Shown: positions 53,915 to 63,087, counted from the first letter of the stretch. The stretch: DNA of 64,000 bases from Marivita lacus (GCF_014637725.1 NZ_BMFC01000001.1:904186-968185), one strand, 5' to 3'. The notes: a model not told the origin generated them from the sequence alone. A program made the numbers and translations.

Positions 53915-55165
53915 ATGGCAGCAGCCGGAGAAAACCTGAGGATCGACGGCGACCGCCTTTGGGACAGTCTCATGGAGATGGCGCAGATCGGACCGGGCAT
54001 CGCGGGCGGCAACAATCGTCAGACCCTGACCGACGAAGATGCCGAAGGCCGTGCGCTGTTCCAGAAATGGTGCGAGGACGCGGGCTGCACCATGGGTGTC
54101 GACGAGATCGGCAACATGTTCGCGCGGCGCGAGGGCACCGACCCGGACGCGCTGCCGGTCTATGTGGGCTCGCATCTCGACACACAGCCGACGGGCGGCA
54201 AATTCGACGGCGTTCTCGGCGTGCTGGGCGGTTTGGAAATTTTGCGGTCGTTGAATGATCTGGGGATCAAGACAAAACATCCGATTGTCGTGACCAACTG
54301 GACCAACGAAGAAGGTACGCGATTTGCGCCTGCGATGTTGGCCTCCGGCGTGTTCGCGGGCAAGCACGATCTGCAATGGGCTTACGACCGCGAGGATTCC
54401 AAGGGCAAACGCTTTGGCGACGAGCTGGAGAGAATTGGCTGGAAAGGCAGTGAACCGGTCGGGGATCGCAAGATGCATGCCTTTTTCGAGCTGCACATCG
54501 AACAGGGTCCGATCCTCGAAGCCGAGGGCAAGGATATCGGTGTGGTTACCCACGGGCAGGGGCTGCGCTGGATCGAGTGTACGGTGACCGGCAAGGAAAG
54601 CCATACCGGATCGACACCGATGCATATGCGCAAGAACGCGGGCCGGGGCCTCGCTTTGATCACCGAACTGGTGCACGAGATCGCGATGAAGAACCAGCCC
54701 AACGCGGTGGGGGCCATCGGGCATATCGACGTCTACCCCAACAGCCGAAACATCATTCCGGGCAAGGTTGTCTGTACCGTCGATCTGCGGACGCATCTTC
54801 TGGACAAACTGAATGCGATGGTCGACGAATTCATGGACCGTGCGCCCAAGCTTTGCGAAGAGATCGGCGTCACTTTCGACGCGCATATCGTTGGCCAGTT
54901 CGACCCGCCTGCGTTTGACGAGACCTGCGTGACCGCGATCCGCGATGCGGCCGAACGGCTGGGTTACAGCCATATGAATATCGTCTCGGGCGCGGGGCAT
55001 GACGCCTGCTGGATCAACGACGTGGCCCCGACCGCGATGGTGATGTGCCCCTGCGTTGGCGGGCTGTCGCATAATGAGGCCGAGGAGATTTCCAAGGACT
55101 GGGCGGCGGCAGGAACGGATGTTCTGTTCCATGCGGTTGTCGAGACGGCGGAAATCGTCAGCTGA
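53915..55165 (+). CDS. Zn-dependent amidohydrolase (N-carbamoyl-beta-alanine/allantoate type)
   Basis: 416 residues from the ATG with GAGGGGAAAG upstream; the frame's earlier start at 53849 overlaps the operator and is rejected. M20-like hydantoinase/carbamoylase family: GSHLDTQPTGGKFDG (metal His/Asp), TNEEGTRFAP (Glu pair) and ELHIEQGPILE (His). In context it should act as beta-ureidopropionase: N-carbamoyl-beta-alanine to beta-alanine, CO2 and NH3. First gene of the operon with hydA and ABC genes. Confidence 0.93.
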   Translation: MAAAGENLRIDGDRLWDSLMEMAQIGPGIAGGNNRQTLTDEDAEGRALFQKWCEDAGCTMGVDEIGNMFARREGTDPDALPVYVGSHLDTQPTGGKFDGVLGVLGGLEILRSLNDLGIKTKHPIVVTNWTNEEGTRFAPAMLASGVFAGKHDLQWAYDREDSKGKRFGDELERIGWKGSEPVGDRKMHAFFELHIEQGPILEAEGKDIGVVTHGQGLRWIECTVTGKESHTGSTPMHMRKNAGRGLALITELVHEIAMKNQPNAVGAIGHIDVYPNSRNIIPGKVVCTVDLRTHLLDKLNAMVDEFMDRAPKLCEEIGVTFDAHIVGQFDPPAFDETCVTAIRDAAERLGYSHMNIVSGAGHDACWINDVAPTAMVMCPCVGGLSHNEAEEISKDWAAAGTDVLFHAVVETAEIVS

Positions 55166-55168
55166 TTT

Positions 55169-55206
55169 GGGGGCTCTGCCCCCGTCGCGCAAAGCGCGAC
55201 TCCCCC
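55169..55206. repeat. Paired hairpins GGGGGC..GCCCCC and GTCGCGC..GCGCGAC
   Basis: Two hairpins back to back in the gap between the amidohydrolase and hydA, then TCCCCCGAGATATTTTT. This pattern is one I recall as common in Rhodobacterales gene ends. It may attenuate transcription within the operon. Confidence 0.75.
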
Positions 55207-55249
55207 GAGATATTTTTGAACCAGAGAACTCAGGACCACGGAGCACACC

Positions 55250-56704
55250 ATGACCACAGTGATCAAGAACGGAACGGTTGTCACAGCGGACCTGACCTAT
55301 GAGGCGGATGTCGCGATCGAGAACGGGGTCATCACCGCAATTGGTCCGAACCTGAAGGGCGACACCGAACTGGACGCGACCGGGTGTTACGTCATGCCCG
55401 GCGGAATCGACCCGCATACCCATCTCGAAATGCCGTTCATGGGCACCTATTCGTCTGATGACTTTGAGTCTGGCACACGTGCGGCGCTGTCGGGGGGGAC
55501 CACGATGGTGGTGGATTTCGCCCTGCCCTCGCCGGGGCAGGGGCTGCATGACGCGTTGCAGATGTGGGACAACAAGTCGACCCGCGCCAATTGCGACTAC
55601 TCGTTTCACATGGCGGTCACCTGGTGGGGTGAGCAGGTGTTCAACGAGATGGAGAGCGTGATCAAGGATCGCGGCATCAACACGTTCAAGCATTTCATGG
55701 CCTACAAGGGCGCGCTCATGGTCAATGACGATGAGCTTTACGCGTCGTTCAACCGGCTGGCCGAACTGGGCGGGATCGCGATGGTTCATGCCGAGAACGG
55801 CGATGTGGTTGCCGAACTGACCGCGAAGCTGCTGGCCGAGGGCAACACCGGGCCGGAGGGACACGCCTATTCGCGCCCGACACAGGTGGAAGGTGAAGCG
55901 ACCAACCGTGCCATCATGATCGCGGACATGGCGGGTGTGCCATTGTACGTCGTGCATACGTCTTGCGAAGAGGCACACGAGGCGATCCGGCGGGCCAAGA
56001 TGCAGGGCAAGCGCGTCTGGGGCGAGCCGTTGATCCAGCATCTGACATTGGATGAAAGCGAGTATTTCAACCAGGATTGGGACCATGCCGCGCGCCGTGT
56101 GATGTCACCTCCGTTCCGCAACAAGCAGCATCAGGACAGCCTTTGGGCGGGTCTGCAATCGGGATCTCTTTCTGTTGTGGCGACGGACCATTGTGCCTTC
56201 ACGACCGAGCAGAAGCGGTTCGGTGTCGGTGATTTCTCGAAGATTCCCAATGGGACTGGCGGGCTCGAGGATCGGATGCCGATGCTCTGGACACATGGTG
56301 TGACGACCGGGCGGCTGACCTTGAACGAGTTTGTGGCCGTCACCTCGACCAATATCGCCAAGATCCTGAACTGCTATCCGAAGAAAGGCGCGGTCCTGGT
56401 GGGGGCGGATGCCGATCTGGTGGTGTGGGATCCGGAGAAGGAAAAGACCATTTCCGCCAGCACGCAGCAATCGGCCATCGACTACAACGTGTTCGAGGGC
56501 AAGCACGTCAAGGGCCTGCCGCGATTCACGCTGACCCGGGGGCATGTGGCGATTCATGATGGCGAGGTGCGGACGCAGGAAGGCCATGGCAAGTTCGTGA
56601 AACGCCCCGGCAACGGTACGGTGAACCGGGCGCTGTCGACGTGGAAAGAGCTGACCGCGCCGCGCCCGGTGGAGCGGACCGGTATCCCTGCGACGGGTGT
56701 TTGA
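55250..56704 (+). CDS. hydA: Dihydropyrimidinase
   Basis: 484 residues. Metal site GGIDPHTHLEMPFMGTYSSD (H-x-H), carboxylated Lys in KHFMAYKGALM, and His in VVHTSCEEAH and EPLIQHLTL, then TDHCAFTTEQK with the catalytic Asp region. Opens the dihydrouracil or dihydrothymine ring to N-carbamoyl-beta-amino acid. It follows the amidohydrolase after an 84-nt gap with hairpins, and the ABC ATPase starts in its stop (TGATG). Confidence 0.96.
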   Translation: MTTVIKNGTVVTADLTYEADVAIENGVITAIGPNLKGDTELDATGCYVMPGGIDPHTHLEMPFMGTYSSDDFESGTRAALSGGTTMVVDFALPSPGQGLHDALQMWDNKSTRANCDYSFHMAVTWWGEQVFNEMESVIKDRGINTFKHFMAYKGALMVNDDELYASFNRLAELGGIAMVHAENGDVVAELTAKLLAEGNTGPEGHAYSRPTQVEGEATNRAIMIADMAGVPLYVVHTSCEEAHEAIRRAKMQGKRVWGEPLIQHLTLDESEYFNQDWDHAARRVMSPPFRNKQHQDSLWAGLQSGSLSVVATDHCAFTTEQKRFGVGDFSKIPNGTGGLEDRMPMLWTHGVTTGRLTLNEFVAVTSTNIAKILNCYPKKGAVLVGADADLVVWDPEKEKTISASTQQSAIDYNVFEGKHVKGLPRFTLTRGHVAIHDGEVRTQEGHGKFVKRPGNGTVNRALSTWKELTAPRPVERTGIPATGV

Positions 56705-57498
56705 TGCAAGACACGGCAGAGGCTCCGGTCATTTCCGCCACATCGCTGGACCTGACCTTTCAGACCAATGACGGGCCAGTGCATGCCCTGTCCGGCGTCG
56801 ATCTGAACATCGCCAAGGGCGAGTTCGTCAGCTTCATCGGGCCATCGGGCTGTGGCAAGACCACGTTCCTGCGCTGTATCGCGGCGCTGGAGATGCCGAC
56901 GGGCGGAACGCTGACGGTCAACGGCATGAGCGCCGACGATGCGCGGCGGGCGCGGGCCTATGGGTATGTGTTTCAGGCGGCGGGGCTGTATCCTTGGCGC
57001 AGCATCGAGAAAAACATCGCGCTGCCGCTTGAAATCATGGGGTATTCCAAGGCCGAACAGGCCGACCGGATCGCGCGGGTTCTGGACCTCGTGGAACTGT
57101 CGGGCTTCGGCAAGAAATACCCCTGGCAATTGTCTGGAGGGATGCAGCAGCGCGCCTCGATTGCGCGCGCGCTGGCCTTTGACGCCGATATCCTGCTGAT
57201 GGACGAGCCGTTCGGAGCGCTGGACGAGATCGTGCGCGATCACCTGAACGAACAGCTTTTGGAGCTTTGGGCGCGGACGGAAAAGACGATTGCCTTTGTC
57301 ACCCATTCGATCCCGGAGGCGGTGTACCTGTCGACCAAGATCGTCGTGATGAGCCCGCGACCCGGGCGGATCACCGATGTCATCGACAGCCCACTGCCCA
57401 GGGAACGCCCCTTGGACATTCGCGATACGCCGGAGTTTCTGGCCATTGCACACCGGGTGCGCGAAGGGCTGCGTGCGGGGCATGCATATGAGGATTGA
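56704..57498 (+). CDS. ABC transporter ATP-binding protein (nitrate/taurine/THI5 type)
   Basis: 264 residues, ATG overlapping the hydA stop by 1 nt. Walker A GPSGCGKTTFLRC, Q-loop YVFQAAGLYPW, signature LSGGMQQRASIARAL, Walker B ILLMDEPFGALDE and H-loop THSIPEAVYL. Energises import by the two permeases downstream. Given the binding protein and pathway, substrate is likely a pyrimidine or derivative. Confidence 0.93.
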   Translation: MQDTAEAPVISATSLDLTFQTNDGPVHALSGVDLNIAKGEFVSFIGPSGCGKTTFLRCIAALEMPTGGTLTVNGMSADDARRARAYGYVFQAAGLYPWRSIEKNIALPLEIMGYSKAEQADRIARVLDLVELSGFGKKYPWQLSGGMQQRASIARALAFDADILLMDEPFGALDEIVRDHLNEQLLELWARTEKTIAFVTHSIPEAVYLSTKIVVMSPRPGRITDVIDSPLPRERPLDIRDTPEFLAIAHRVREGLRAGHAYED

Positions 57499-57504
57499 GG
57501 TGCC

Positions 57505-58437
57505 ATGAGGGGCCTGTTGCCGATCCTGACCGTGCTCGCCGCGATTGTGGCGATTTGGTATGCGGCTGTGGCCCCGATGAATATTCGCGGTGCGCTGGAT
57601 GTGGCGGAACGGGCCGGGGCGGAGGTGATGCCCACGGAATCCCTTGCCCGGTTCGAGCGTCCGATCTGGCGGCTGATGGTCGACAATCCGCAGTATATCG
57701 CGTTGGGATACAGCCTTGACCGGCCGCGCCTTCCGACGCCGGTTCAGGTCGGGTCGGAGCTTTGGAAAACCACTGGAGAGATGGCGCTGAACGGGCGGGC
57801 GTTTTCGAAACGGTCGCTGATCTATCACGGCTGGATTACGCTGCATTCCACGCTCTGGGGCTTTGCGCTTGGCACTGTTCTGGGCATGGCGGGCGCGATT
57901 GCCATCGTTTACAGCCGCGTCGTGGACATGAGCCTGATGCCTTGGGCCATCATCAGCCAGACGGTGCCCATCGTGGCGCTGGCACCGATGATCATCGTGC
58001 TGTCCAGCCAGGTCGGGATCGAAGGGCGCACCGTGCCGAAGGCGATCATATCGGCCTACCTGTGTTACTTCCCGGTGCTCGTTGGCATGGTCAAGGGCTT
58101 GCGGTCGCCGGGTGCGGCGCAGTTGGACCTATTGCAGACGTATTCGGCGTCAGGGTTGCAGGCGTTTCTGAAACTGCGCCTGCCCGCGTCGATGCCGTAC
58201 CTGTTCACCTCGCTCAAGATCGGGATTGCGGCGGCACTGGTGGGGACCATCGTGGGCGAATTGCCGACAGGGGCGATTTCGGGACTGGGCGCGCGCATCC
58301 TGATCGGGGACCAGTTCGGCACACCTCTTGCGATCTGGGCCGCCTTGTTTGCAGCGGCGATCCTTGCGGGTGTTCTGGTGACCTTGCTTGACCTGACGCA
58401 GCGTGCGACCCTCAAACGGATGGGGATGCAGGCATGA
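57505..58437 (+). CDS. ABC transporter permease
   Basis: 310 residues, ATG 6 nt after the ATPase stop. Six or so membrane helices with the BPD-type EAA loop LLQTYSASGLQAFLKLRLPASMPYLFTSLK around residues 210-235. N-terminus has one extra hydrophobic segment (LLPILTVLAAIVAIWYAAVAP). Overlaps the next permease by 4 nt. Confidence 0.92.
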   Translation: MRGLLPILTVLAAIVAIWYAAVAPMNIRGALDVAERAGAEVMPTESLARFERPIWRLMVDNPQYIALGYSLDRPRLPTPVQVGSELWKTTGEMALNGRAFSKRSLIYHGWITLHSTLWGFALGTVLGMAGAIAIVYSRVVDMSLMPWAIISQTVPIVALAPMIIVLSSQVGIEGRTVPKAIISAYLCYFPVLVGMVKGLRSPGAAQLDLLQTYSASGLQAFLKLRLPASMPYLFTSLKIGIAAALVGTIVGELPTGAISGLGARILIGDQFGTPLAIWAALFAAAILAGVLVTLLDLTQRATLKRMGMQA

Positions 58438-59282
58438 GCTGGCTGGTCTTTGCCTTGGCGTTCTGGATCGGTGCCTGGGCGCTGAACACCTACCTGGCCA
58501 ACTCGCGCTGGCGCGGGTCGCTGTTCGTGCGGGTTCTCGTTCCGATGCTTTTCGGTGTGACGCTTATCGTGCTGTGGGAAGGCATCGTTCGGGGGCTGGG
58601 CGTGTCGCCGGTGATCCTGCCCGCGCCATCCACTGTGGCGCAGACCTTTGCAGCGTCGACCGACATCCTATGGGAGGATTTTCGCCAGACCGTGCTGAAA
58701 GGCGCGCTGTCGGGCTTTGCGATCGGAGTATTGGCGGCCTTTGTCACGGCGATCCTGATCGACCGGTCCGCCTTCCTGACCCAAGGCCTGTTGCCCATCG
58801 GCAACTTCGTGGCGGCGTTGCCCATCGTCGGGATCGCGCCCATCCTGGTCAGCTGGTTCGGCTTTGACTGGCAATCCAAGGCCGCGGTCGTGGTGGTCAT
58901 GGTGTTCTTTCCCGTTCTCGTGAACACGGTGCAGGGGTTGCGCGAAACTGACGCGATGCAGCGCGACCTGATGCGCACCTATGCTGCAACTTATTTCGAC
59001 ACCTTGCTCAAGCTGCGCCTGCCCGCTGCGCTGCCTTTCGTGTTCAACGGGCTGAAAATCGCAACAACGCTTGCATTGATTGGTGCCATCGTTGCTGAAT
59101 ATTTCGGATCCCCCACACGCGGCATGGGGTTCCGGATCTCCACCGGGGTCGGCAGCCTGTCGATCGACCTCGTCTGGGCCGAAATCGCGGTTGCGGCGAT
59201 GGCAGGCACAGCATTTTACGGCTTGGTGGCATGGGCCGAAAAGCGCGTGACATTCTGGCATCCGTCGCATCGTCGAAGCTAA
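58434..59282 (+). CDS. ABC transporter permease
   Basis: 282 residues, ATG overlapping the first permease's stop (ATGA). Similar BPD fold with EAA loop DLMRTYAATYFDTLLKLRLPAALPFVFNGLK near residue 185. The pair forms a heterodimeric channel. Last helices near the C-terminus (AVAAMAGTAFYGLVAWAEK). Confidence 0.92.
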   Translation: MSWLVFALAFWIGAWALNTYLANSRWRGSLFVRVLVPMLFGVTLIVLWEGIVRGLGVSPVILPAPSTVAQTFAASTDILWEDFRQTVLKGALSGFAIGVLAAFVTAILIDRSAFLTQGLLPIGNFVAALPIVGIAPILVSWFGFDWQSKAAVVVVMVFFPVLVNTVQGLRETDAMQRDLMRTYAATYFDTLLKLRLPAALPFVFNGLKIATTLALIGAIVAEYFGSPTRGMGFRISTGVGSLSIDLVWAEIAVAAMAGTAFYGLVAWAEKRVTFWHPSHRRS

Positions 59283-59311
59283 AAAACGAACCATAACAAG
59301 GAGGTAATACC

Positions 59312-60298
59312 ATGAATACGAAACTACTTGGCGCATTGGCCGCGTTTGGTCTTGCAGCACCCGCATGGGCGGCAGACGACGTCACGCTGCAGTTGAAATG
59401 GGTCACGCAAGCCCAGTTCGCGGGCTATTACGTTGCGCTCGAGAATGGCTACTACGACGAGGCCGACCTGAACGTCACGATCAAACCCGGTGGCCCGGAC
59501 ATTGCTCCGACACAGGTGATCGCGGGCGGCGGTGCGGATGTGATCGTCGAATGGATGCCCGCTGCCCTGGCCGCACGCGAAAAGGGCCTGCCGCTGGTCA
59601 ATATTGCGCAGCCCTACAAAAGCTCTGGCATGATGCTCACCTGCTGGAAGGATGCGGGGATCGCGTCGCCGGAGGATCTCAAGAACCGCACGCTGGGCGT
59701 CTGGTTCTTTGGCAACGAGTTCCCGTTCATGTCGTGGATGAGCTCGATGGGCATTTCCACCGATGGCAAGAGCGAGAACGGTGTCGAGGTCCTCAAGCAG
59801 GGCTTCAACGTCGATCCTCTGCTGCAGCGTCAAGCGGACTGTATTTCGACCATGACCTACAACGAATATTGGCAGGTGATTGATGCCGGCGTCAGCCCGG
59901 ATGACCTGGTGAATTTCAAGTATGAGGACCAGGGCGTGGCGACGCTCGAGGACGGGCTCTACGTTCTTGAGGAGAATCTGCAAGACCCCGCCTTTGTCGA
60001 AAAGATGCAGCGCTTCGTTGCCGCGTCGATGCAAGGTTGGAAATGGGCCGAGCAAAACCCCGAAGAGGCGGCGATGATCGTTCTGGACTATGACGAGACA
60101 GGCGCACAGTCCGAAACCCACCAGAAGCGGATGATGGGTGAAGTGGCCAAGCTGACCGCCGGATCGAACGGCGCGCTTGATCCTGCCGATTTCGAACGCA
60201 CGGTGCAGACGCTGTTGGCCGGTGGATCGGACCCGGTGATCACCGCGCATCCGGGTGACGCCGCGTGGACCCATGCGGTGTCAGACGCTCTGAACTGA
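59312..60298 (+). CDS. ABC transporter substrate-binding protein (NMT1/THI5-like)
   Basis: 328 residues; ATG after AAGGAGGT, the best ribosome site in the operon. Signal peptide LLGALAAFGLAAPAWA puts it in the periplasm. Mature start TLQLKWVTQAQFAGYYVALENGYY is the NMT1/THI5-like pattern (FMN-pyrimidine-like binders, e.g. ThiY). In this operon a uracil, thymine or dihydropyrimidine ligand is likely. A terminator follows. Confidence 0.93.
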   Translation: MNTKLLGALAAFGLAAPAWAADDVTLQLKWVTQAQFAGYYVALENGYYDEADLNVTIKPGGPDIAPTQVIAGGGADVIVEWMPAALAAREKGLPLVNIAQPYKSSGMMLTCWKDAGIASPEDLKNRTLGVWFFGNEFPFMSWMSSMGISTDGKSENGVEVLKQGFNVDPLLQRQADCISTMTYNEYWQVIDAGVSPDDLVNFKYEDQGVATLEDGLYVLEENLQDPAFVEKMQRFVAASMQGWKWAEQNPEEAAMIVLDYDETGAQSETHQKRMMGEVAKLTAGSNGALDPADFERTVQTLLAGGSDPVITAHPGDAAWTHAVSDALN

Positions 60299-60321
60299 GG
60301 TCGCATCTGAAATAGTCTTGG

Positions 60322-60348
60322 AAAAGGGCCGTTCGCGGCCCTTTTTTT
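60322..60348 (+). terminator. Terminator after the ABC operon
   Basis: 9-bp stem AAAGGGCCG/CGGCCCTTT with a TTCG tetraloop and T run, between the binding-protein gene and the convergent LacI gene. Confidence 0.93.
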
Positions 60349-61396
60349 ACCGCCTCAGCGTATCGCCGTAGCTGATCTTGGGCGTCAATTCGACGACTTT
60401 GGGCGTGTCGGCATCGGGCGAGTTGACCCGCTCCGAAATGATTTCCGCCGCCTTGCGCCCGATTTCCTCACGACAGGCATCCATCGTGGCCAGTTGCCGG
60501 GGCAATCCTTCCAGCAGCTCTACTCCGTTGAAGCCTGCAAGCCCGATCTGGTTGGGAATATCGATGCCTTTTTCAAGCAGTGTCAGCAGGCCGCCCGCCG
60601 CAATCATGTCGTTCGAATAATAGAGAAAATCCAGATCAGGGTCGCGCGCCAGCATCGCTTCGGTCATTTCACGCCCCTTGGCGAGCGCCGATCCGCCCGA
60701 ATAGAATTGCTGGTCCGCCACCTCGACGCCACCCTTCGCCAATGCGCCGGTAAAGCCTTCGAACCGTTTGCGCGCACGGTGGTCCAGCGGCATCTTGGTG
60801 CCCAGGAACCCAATTCGCTGATATCCGGCTTTCAGGATGGCCTCCGCGATCTTGCGGCCTGCGCGTCGATGCGAAATGCCGACCATGGCATCGATCGGGG
60901 TGCCGTCCACGTCCATGATCTCGACCACCGGAATGCCGCTTGCCTTGAGCATCGCACGCGAGGCATCGGTATGCTCCAGCCCGGCGATGATCACACCCGA
61001 CGGGCGCCATGACAGCATTTCATAAAGGACCCGCTCTTCCTTTTCAGGAAGGTAATCCGTGACGCCCACGACGGGCTGCAGTTCGGTCTCTTCGAGAACG
61101 GCGCTGATCCCCGACATGACTTCGGGAAAGACCATGTTGCGCAGGCTGGGGATGATCACGGCAACCAGGTTGACACGCTGGCTGGCGAGGGCGCCTGCGA
61201 TCTTGTTGGGCACGTAACCCAGCGATTTTGCGGCCGTCAACACGCGTTCGCGGGTTGCTGTCGACACATCGCCCCGATTTCGCAACACGCGGCTGACTGT
61301 CATCTCCGAAACACCGGACGCCTCTGAAACGTCGCGCAGCGTGAGAGGGCGGGTATCGTCACTGGCCAAGAGCGTCATCCTGTTTTGTTGTCCCAT
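60347..61396 (-). CDS. LacI family transcriptional regulator
   Basis: 349 residues. LacI-type headpiece LTLRDVSEASGVSEMTVSRVLRNRGDVSTATRERVLTAAKSLGYVPN and a periplasmic-binding-fold sensor domain. An alternative ATG at 61378 exists. Sequence suits the GntR (gluconate) branch, but no sugar genes flank it, so target and ligand are unknown. Nested dyads at 61395-61434 just upstream could be its own operator. Confidence 0.92.
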   Translation of the reverse strand: MGQQNRMTLLASDDTRPLTLRDVSEASGVSEMTVSRVLRNRGDVSTATRERVLTAAKSLGYVPNKIAGALASQRVNLVAVIIPSLRNMVFPEVMSGISAVLEETELQPVVGVTDYLPEKEERVLYEMLSWRPSGVIIAGLEHTDASRAMLKASGIPVVEIMDVDGTPIDAMVGISHRRAGRKIAEAILKAGYQRIGFLGTKMPLDHRARKRFEGFTGALAKGGVEVADQQFYSGGSALAKGREMTEAMLARDPDLDFLYYSNDMIAAGGLLTLLEKGIDIPNQIGLAGFNGVELLEGLPRQLATMDACREEIGRKAAEIISERVNSPDADTPKVVELTPKISYGDTLRR

Positions 61397-61434
61397 TGTT
61401 ATCGCAATCTCTTGCGCTCCAGCAAGCGATTGCG
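61395..61434. promoter_or_regulatory. Nested dyads upstream of the LacI gene
   Basis: CGCAATC-T-CTTGC (61403-61415) mirrors GCAAGC-GATTGCG (61422-61434) with one mismatch and a 6-nt centre; ATTG-TTATCG-CAAT (61395-61408) overlaps its left arm. Possible autoregulatory LacI-family site. Confidence 0.45.
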
Positions 61435-61499
61435 GTCCTTGGAAAAAAATGACTGAACTGATGACAAACGGCGATCGGATCAGTATGCCTGTTTCGCGT

Positions 61500-61576
61500 G
61501 GTCCCGTGGCTCAACTGGATAGAGCAGCCCCCTCCTAAGGGGCAGGTTGCAGGTTCGAATCCTGCCGGGGTCACCA
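61500..61576 (+). tRNA. tRNA-Arg (anticodon CCT)
   Basis: Cloverleaf: acceptor GGTCCCG/CGGGGTC with wobble pairs, D-stem GCTC/GAGC, anticodon stem GCCCC/GGGGC around loop CTCCTAA (anticodon CCT), T-arm GCAGG-TTCGAAT-CCTGC, and an encoded CCA. It reads the AGG codon. Accessory-looking DNA starts right after it. Confidence 0.95.
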
Positions 61577-61714
61577 AAAACATCTGATGCAGCCAGTCCA
61601 AGCAGAAGCGTGCGTAGAAAAAAGATAATAGCGTGCGCAAAACTAAGTCCTTGACGGAAAGCAGCGCCCTGCTTGTGACGAGTTTTTATGTAAGTATATG
61701 AATTTACGAAGAAA

Positions 61715-62722
61715 TCATCTCCGTGCGGCTTTGGCTTGTTGCCTCAAGGACAACAACACGTCGAGTAGGCACGCGCGCAGATAGATCGGACCGTAGTCTC
61801 TGCCATTGGAAGTAAACCGCGCATCGACGTGGGGTTTCAAGGCAGCCAGCGCAGTATTCCGGTGCTGCCCGGTCTCGGACACCAAAGTCGTCAGCGTCAG
61901 GAATCGCTCATGAAACGCCGCAATGTCCGCAGGTGAAAGGTAATGCCGGATTTGACCCGTTTTGGGATCGCCGGCCAACTGCGATGGCGTGTGGCCGTCC
62001 TCAACAAATGCCAGGAATGTGCCCTTGCCCCTGAGACCGATTGAACGACCGAATGTGGCCGCTGGGATTAACCCGTCGTCACGATCCTTTTGCTCGACGA
62101 CTGGTAAGAATTTTTCCAAATCGGAGACACTGACCACGAAGGAATGGTAGCCAGATATGTGTTCCCGCTTTCCTAAGCAAAGCGTTCCTGCCGTAACCTC
62201 TGCCAGCAGTCGGTCGAGGGAGTATCCTGACCGCAGTCGGGCGCTCTGAAGCGTCGTCCAGCTCTCGCTTTCTGCCGGAATCTCAATTGCATTCAAGCTC
62301 AACTGATCAAGCAATTTTTGTCCATCCCGAGTGCTCCACGGGGATCTGACGGACGACAGTTTGCTACGAGGCACCAAGACGCCGTCGGCCTCGAGCGTTT
62401 GCAGTTCCGCCTCAGTCGCGCCGATGGCGCGCTGCATGGCTTGTTTTCCCACCAAGTAGGGGATTTCTTCCAGAAGCTCGGAATATAGCTCTGCGGCAAA
62501 TATCTTTTGTCTGGGCGAGCGCTGATCATGTGGCTCAAATGTGCCTGCCTCGGTGAGAAGAGCGTTCAATAGCTTTTGTGTGACAATCCGCTTCAGCGAG
62601 AAGCCCATTTCGTGGGCGAACTGCCCTGGCCCGTACCCATTTACCGCGGCCAAGCGTGACAGCAGCGATGGGATTGTTTCACGAGGTGTAGGTTTGACGC
62701 GAAGCGGAAGCATGGGGGTCAT
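61715..62722 (-). CDS. TniQ-like hypothetical protein
   Basis: 335 residues. The first 50 residues (PTPRETIPSLLSRLAAVNGYGPGQFAHEMGF) match the N-terminal pattern of TniQ, a helper of Tn7/Tn5053-type transposition, but the zinc-ribbon cysteines that normally follow are absent (only two Cys in the whole chain). The later part looks helix-rich with a winged or MerR-like segment (SARLRSGYSLDRLLAEVTAGTLCLG). No transposase tniA/tniB is adjacent, so it is likely a solitary relic or a protein of another role. Base composition is AT-richer than the core genes. Confidence 0.6.
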   Translation of the reverse strand: MTPMLPLRVKPTPRETIPSLLSRLAAVNGYGPGQFAHEMGFSLKRIVTQKLLNALLTEAGTFEPHDQRSPRQKIFAAELYSELLEEIPYLVGKQAMQRAIGATEAELQTLEADGVLVPRSKLSSVRSPWSTRDGQKLLDQLSLNAIEIPAESESWTTLQSARLRSGYSLDRLLAEVTAGTLCLGKREHISGYHSFVVSVSDLEKFLPVVEQKDRDDGLIPAATFGRSIGLRGKGTFLAFVEDGHTPSQLAGDPKTGQIRHYLSPADIAAFHERFLTLTTLVSETGQHRNTALAALKPHVDARFTSNGRDYGPIYLRACLLDVLLSLRQQAKAARR

Positions 62723-63087
62723 GTACAGCCTTTAGCCGACAAGTCACCAAGGTTTGTAAGCGCGTTCTGCTGTATCTTGCTACCAGAGATAGGAAAAGTT
62801 ATAGGTACTCGGAAGGTTTACCTTGCGATGCTTAGCGTAGCAGCAATTGAATTGTAGCGTGATTTCGGAAGTCCTTATGGTCCGAAATTCGGACTTCATT
62901 GTGCTGTTATCGGCCCTTTGCAGACATAGGGCTTGATCGACAAGGTACGTTCCGATGCCTCAGAAGTGGATCTTCAGGTGCATAGCAGTTGCCCACATGA
63001 CCATGGCTGTCCCTTTAAATTGCCCCTACAAGGCTACAACTGCACGCAGGCAAGCATTGAGTCAGCTGCGAAATAGGAGCAGCGCCC
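62723..63087. other. AT-richer gap without a recognised gene
   Basis: 365 nt with no convincing frame. It holds an interleaved inverted repeat at 62863-62897 (GAAGTCC/GGACTTC around TCCGAAATTCGGA), which could be an operator or terminator for the flanking divergent genes, and the ribosome site (AATAGGAGC) of the gene at 63088. Confidence 0.6.

Noticed and set aside
53792..56086. 764-codon open frame opposite the amidohydrolase and hydA
   Set aside because: Antisense of two well-supported enzymes and lacks any domain.
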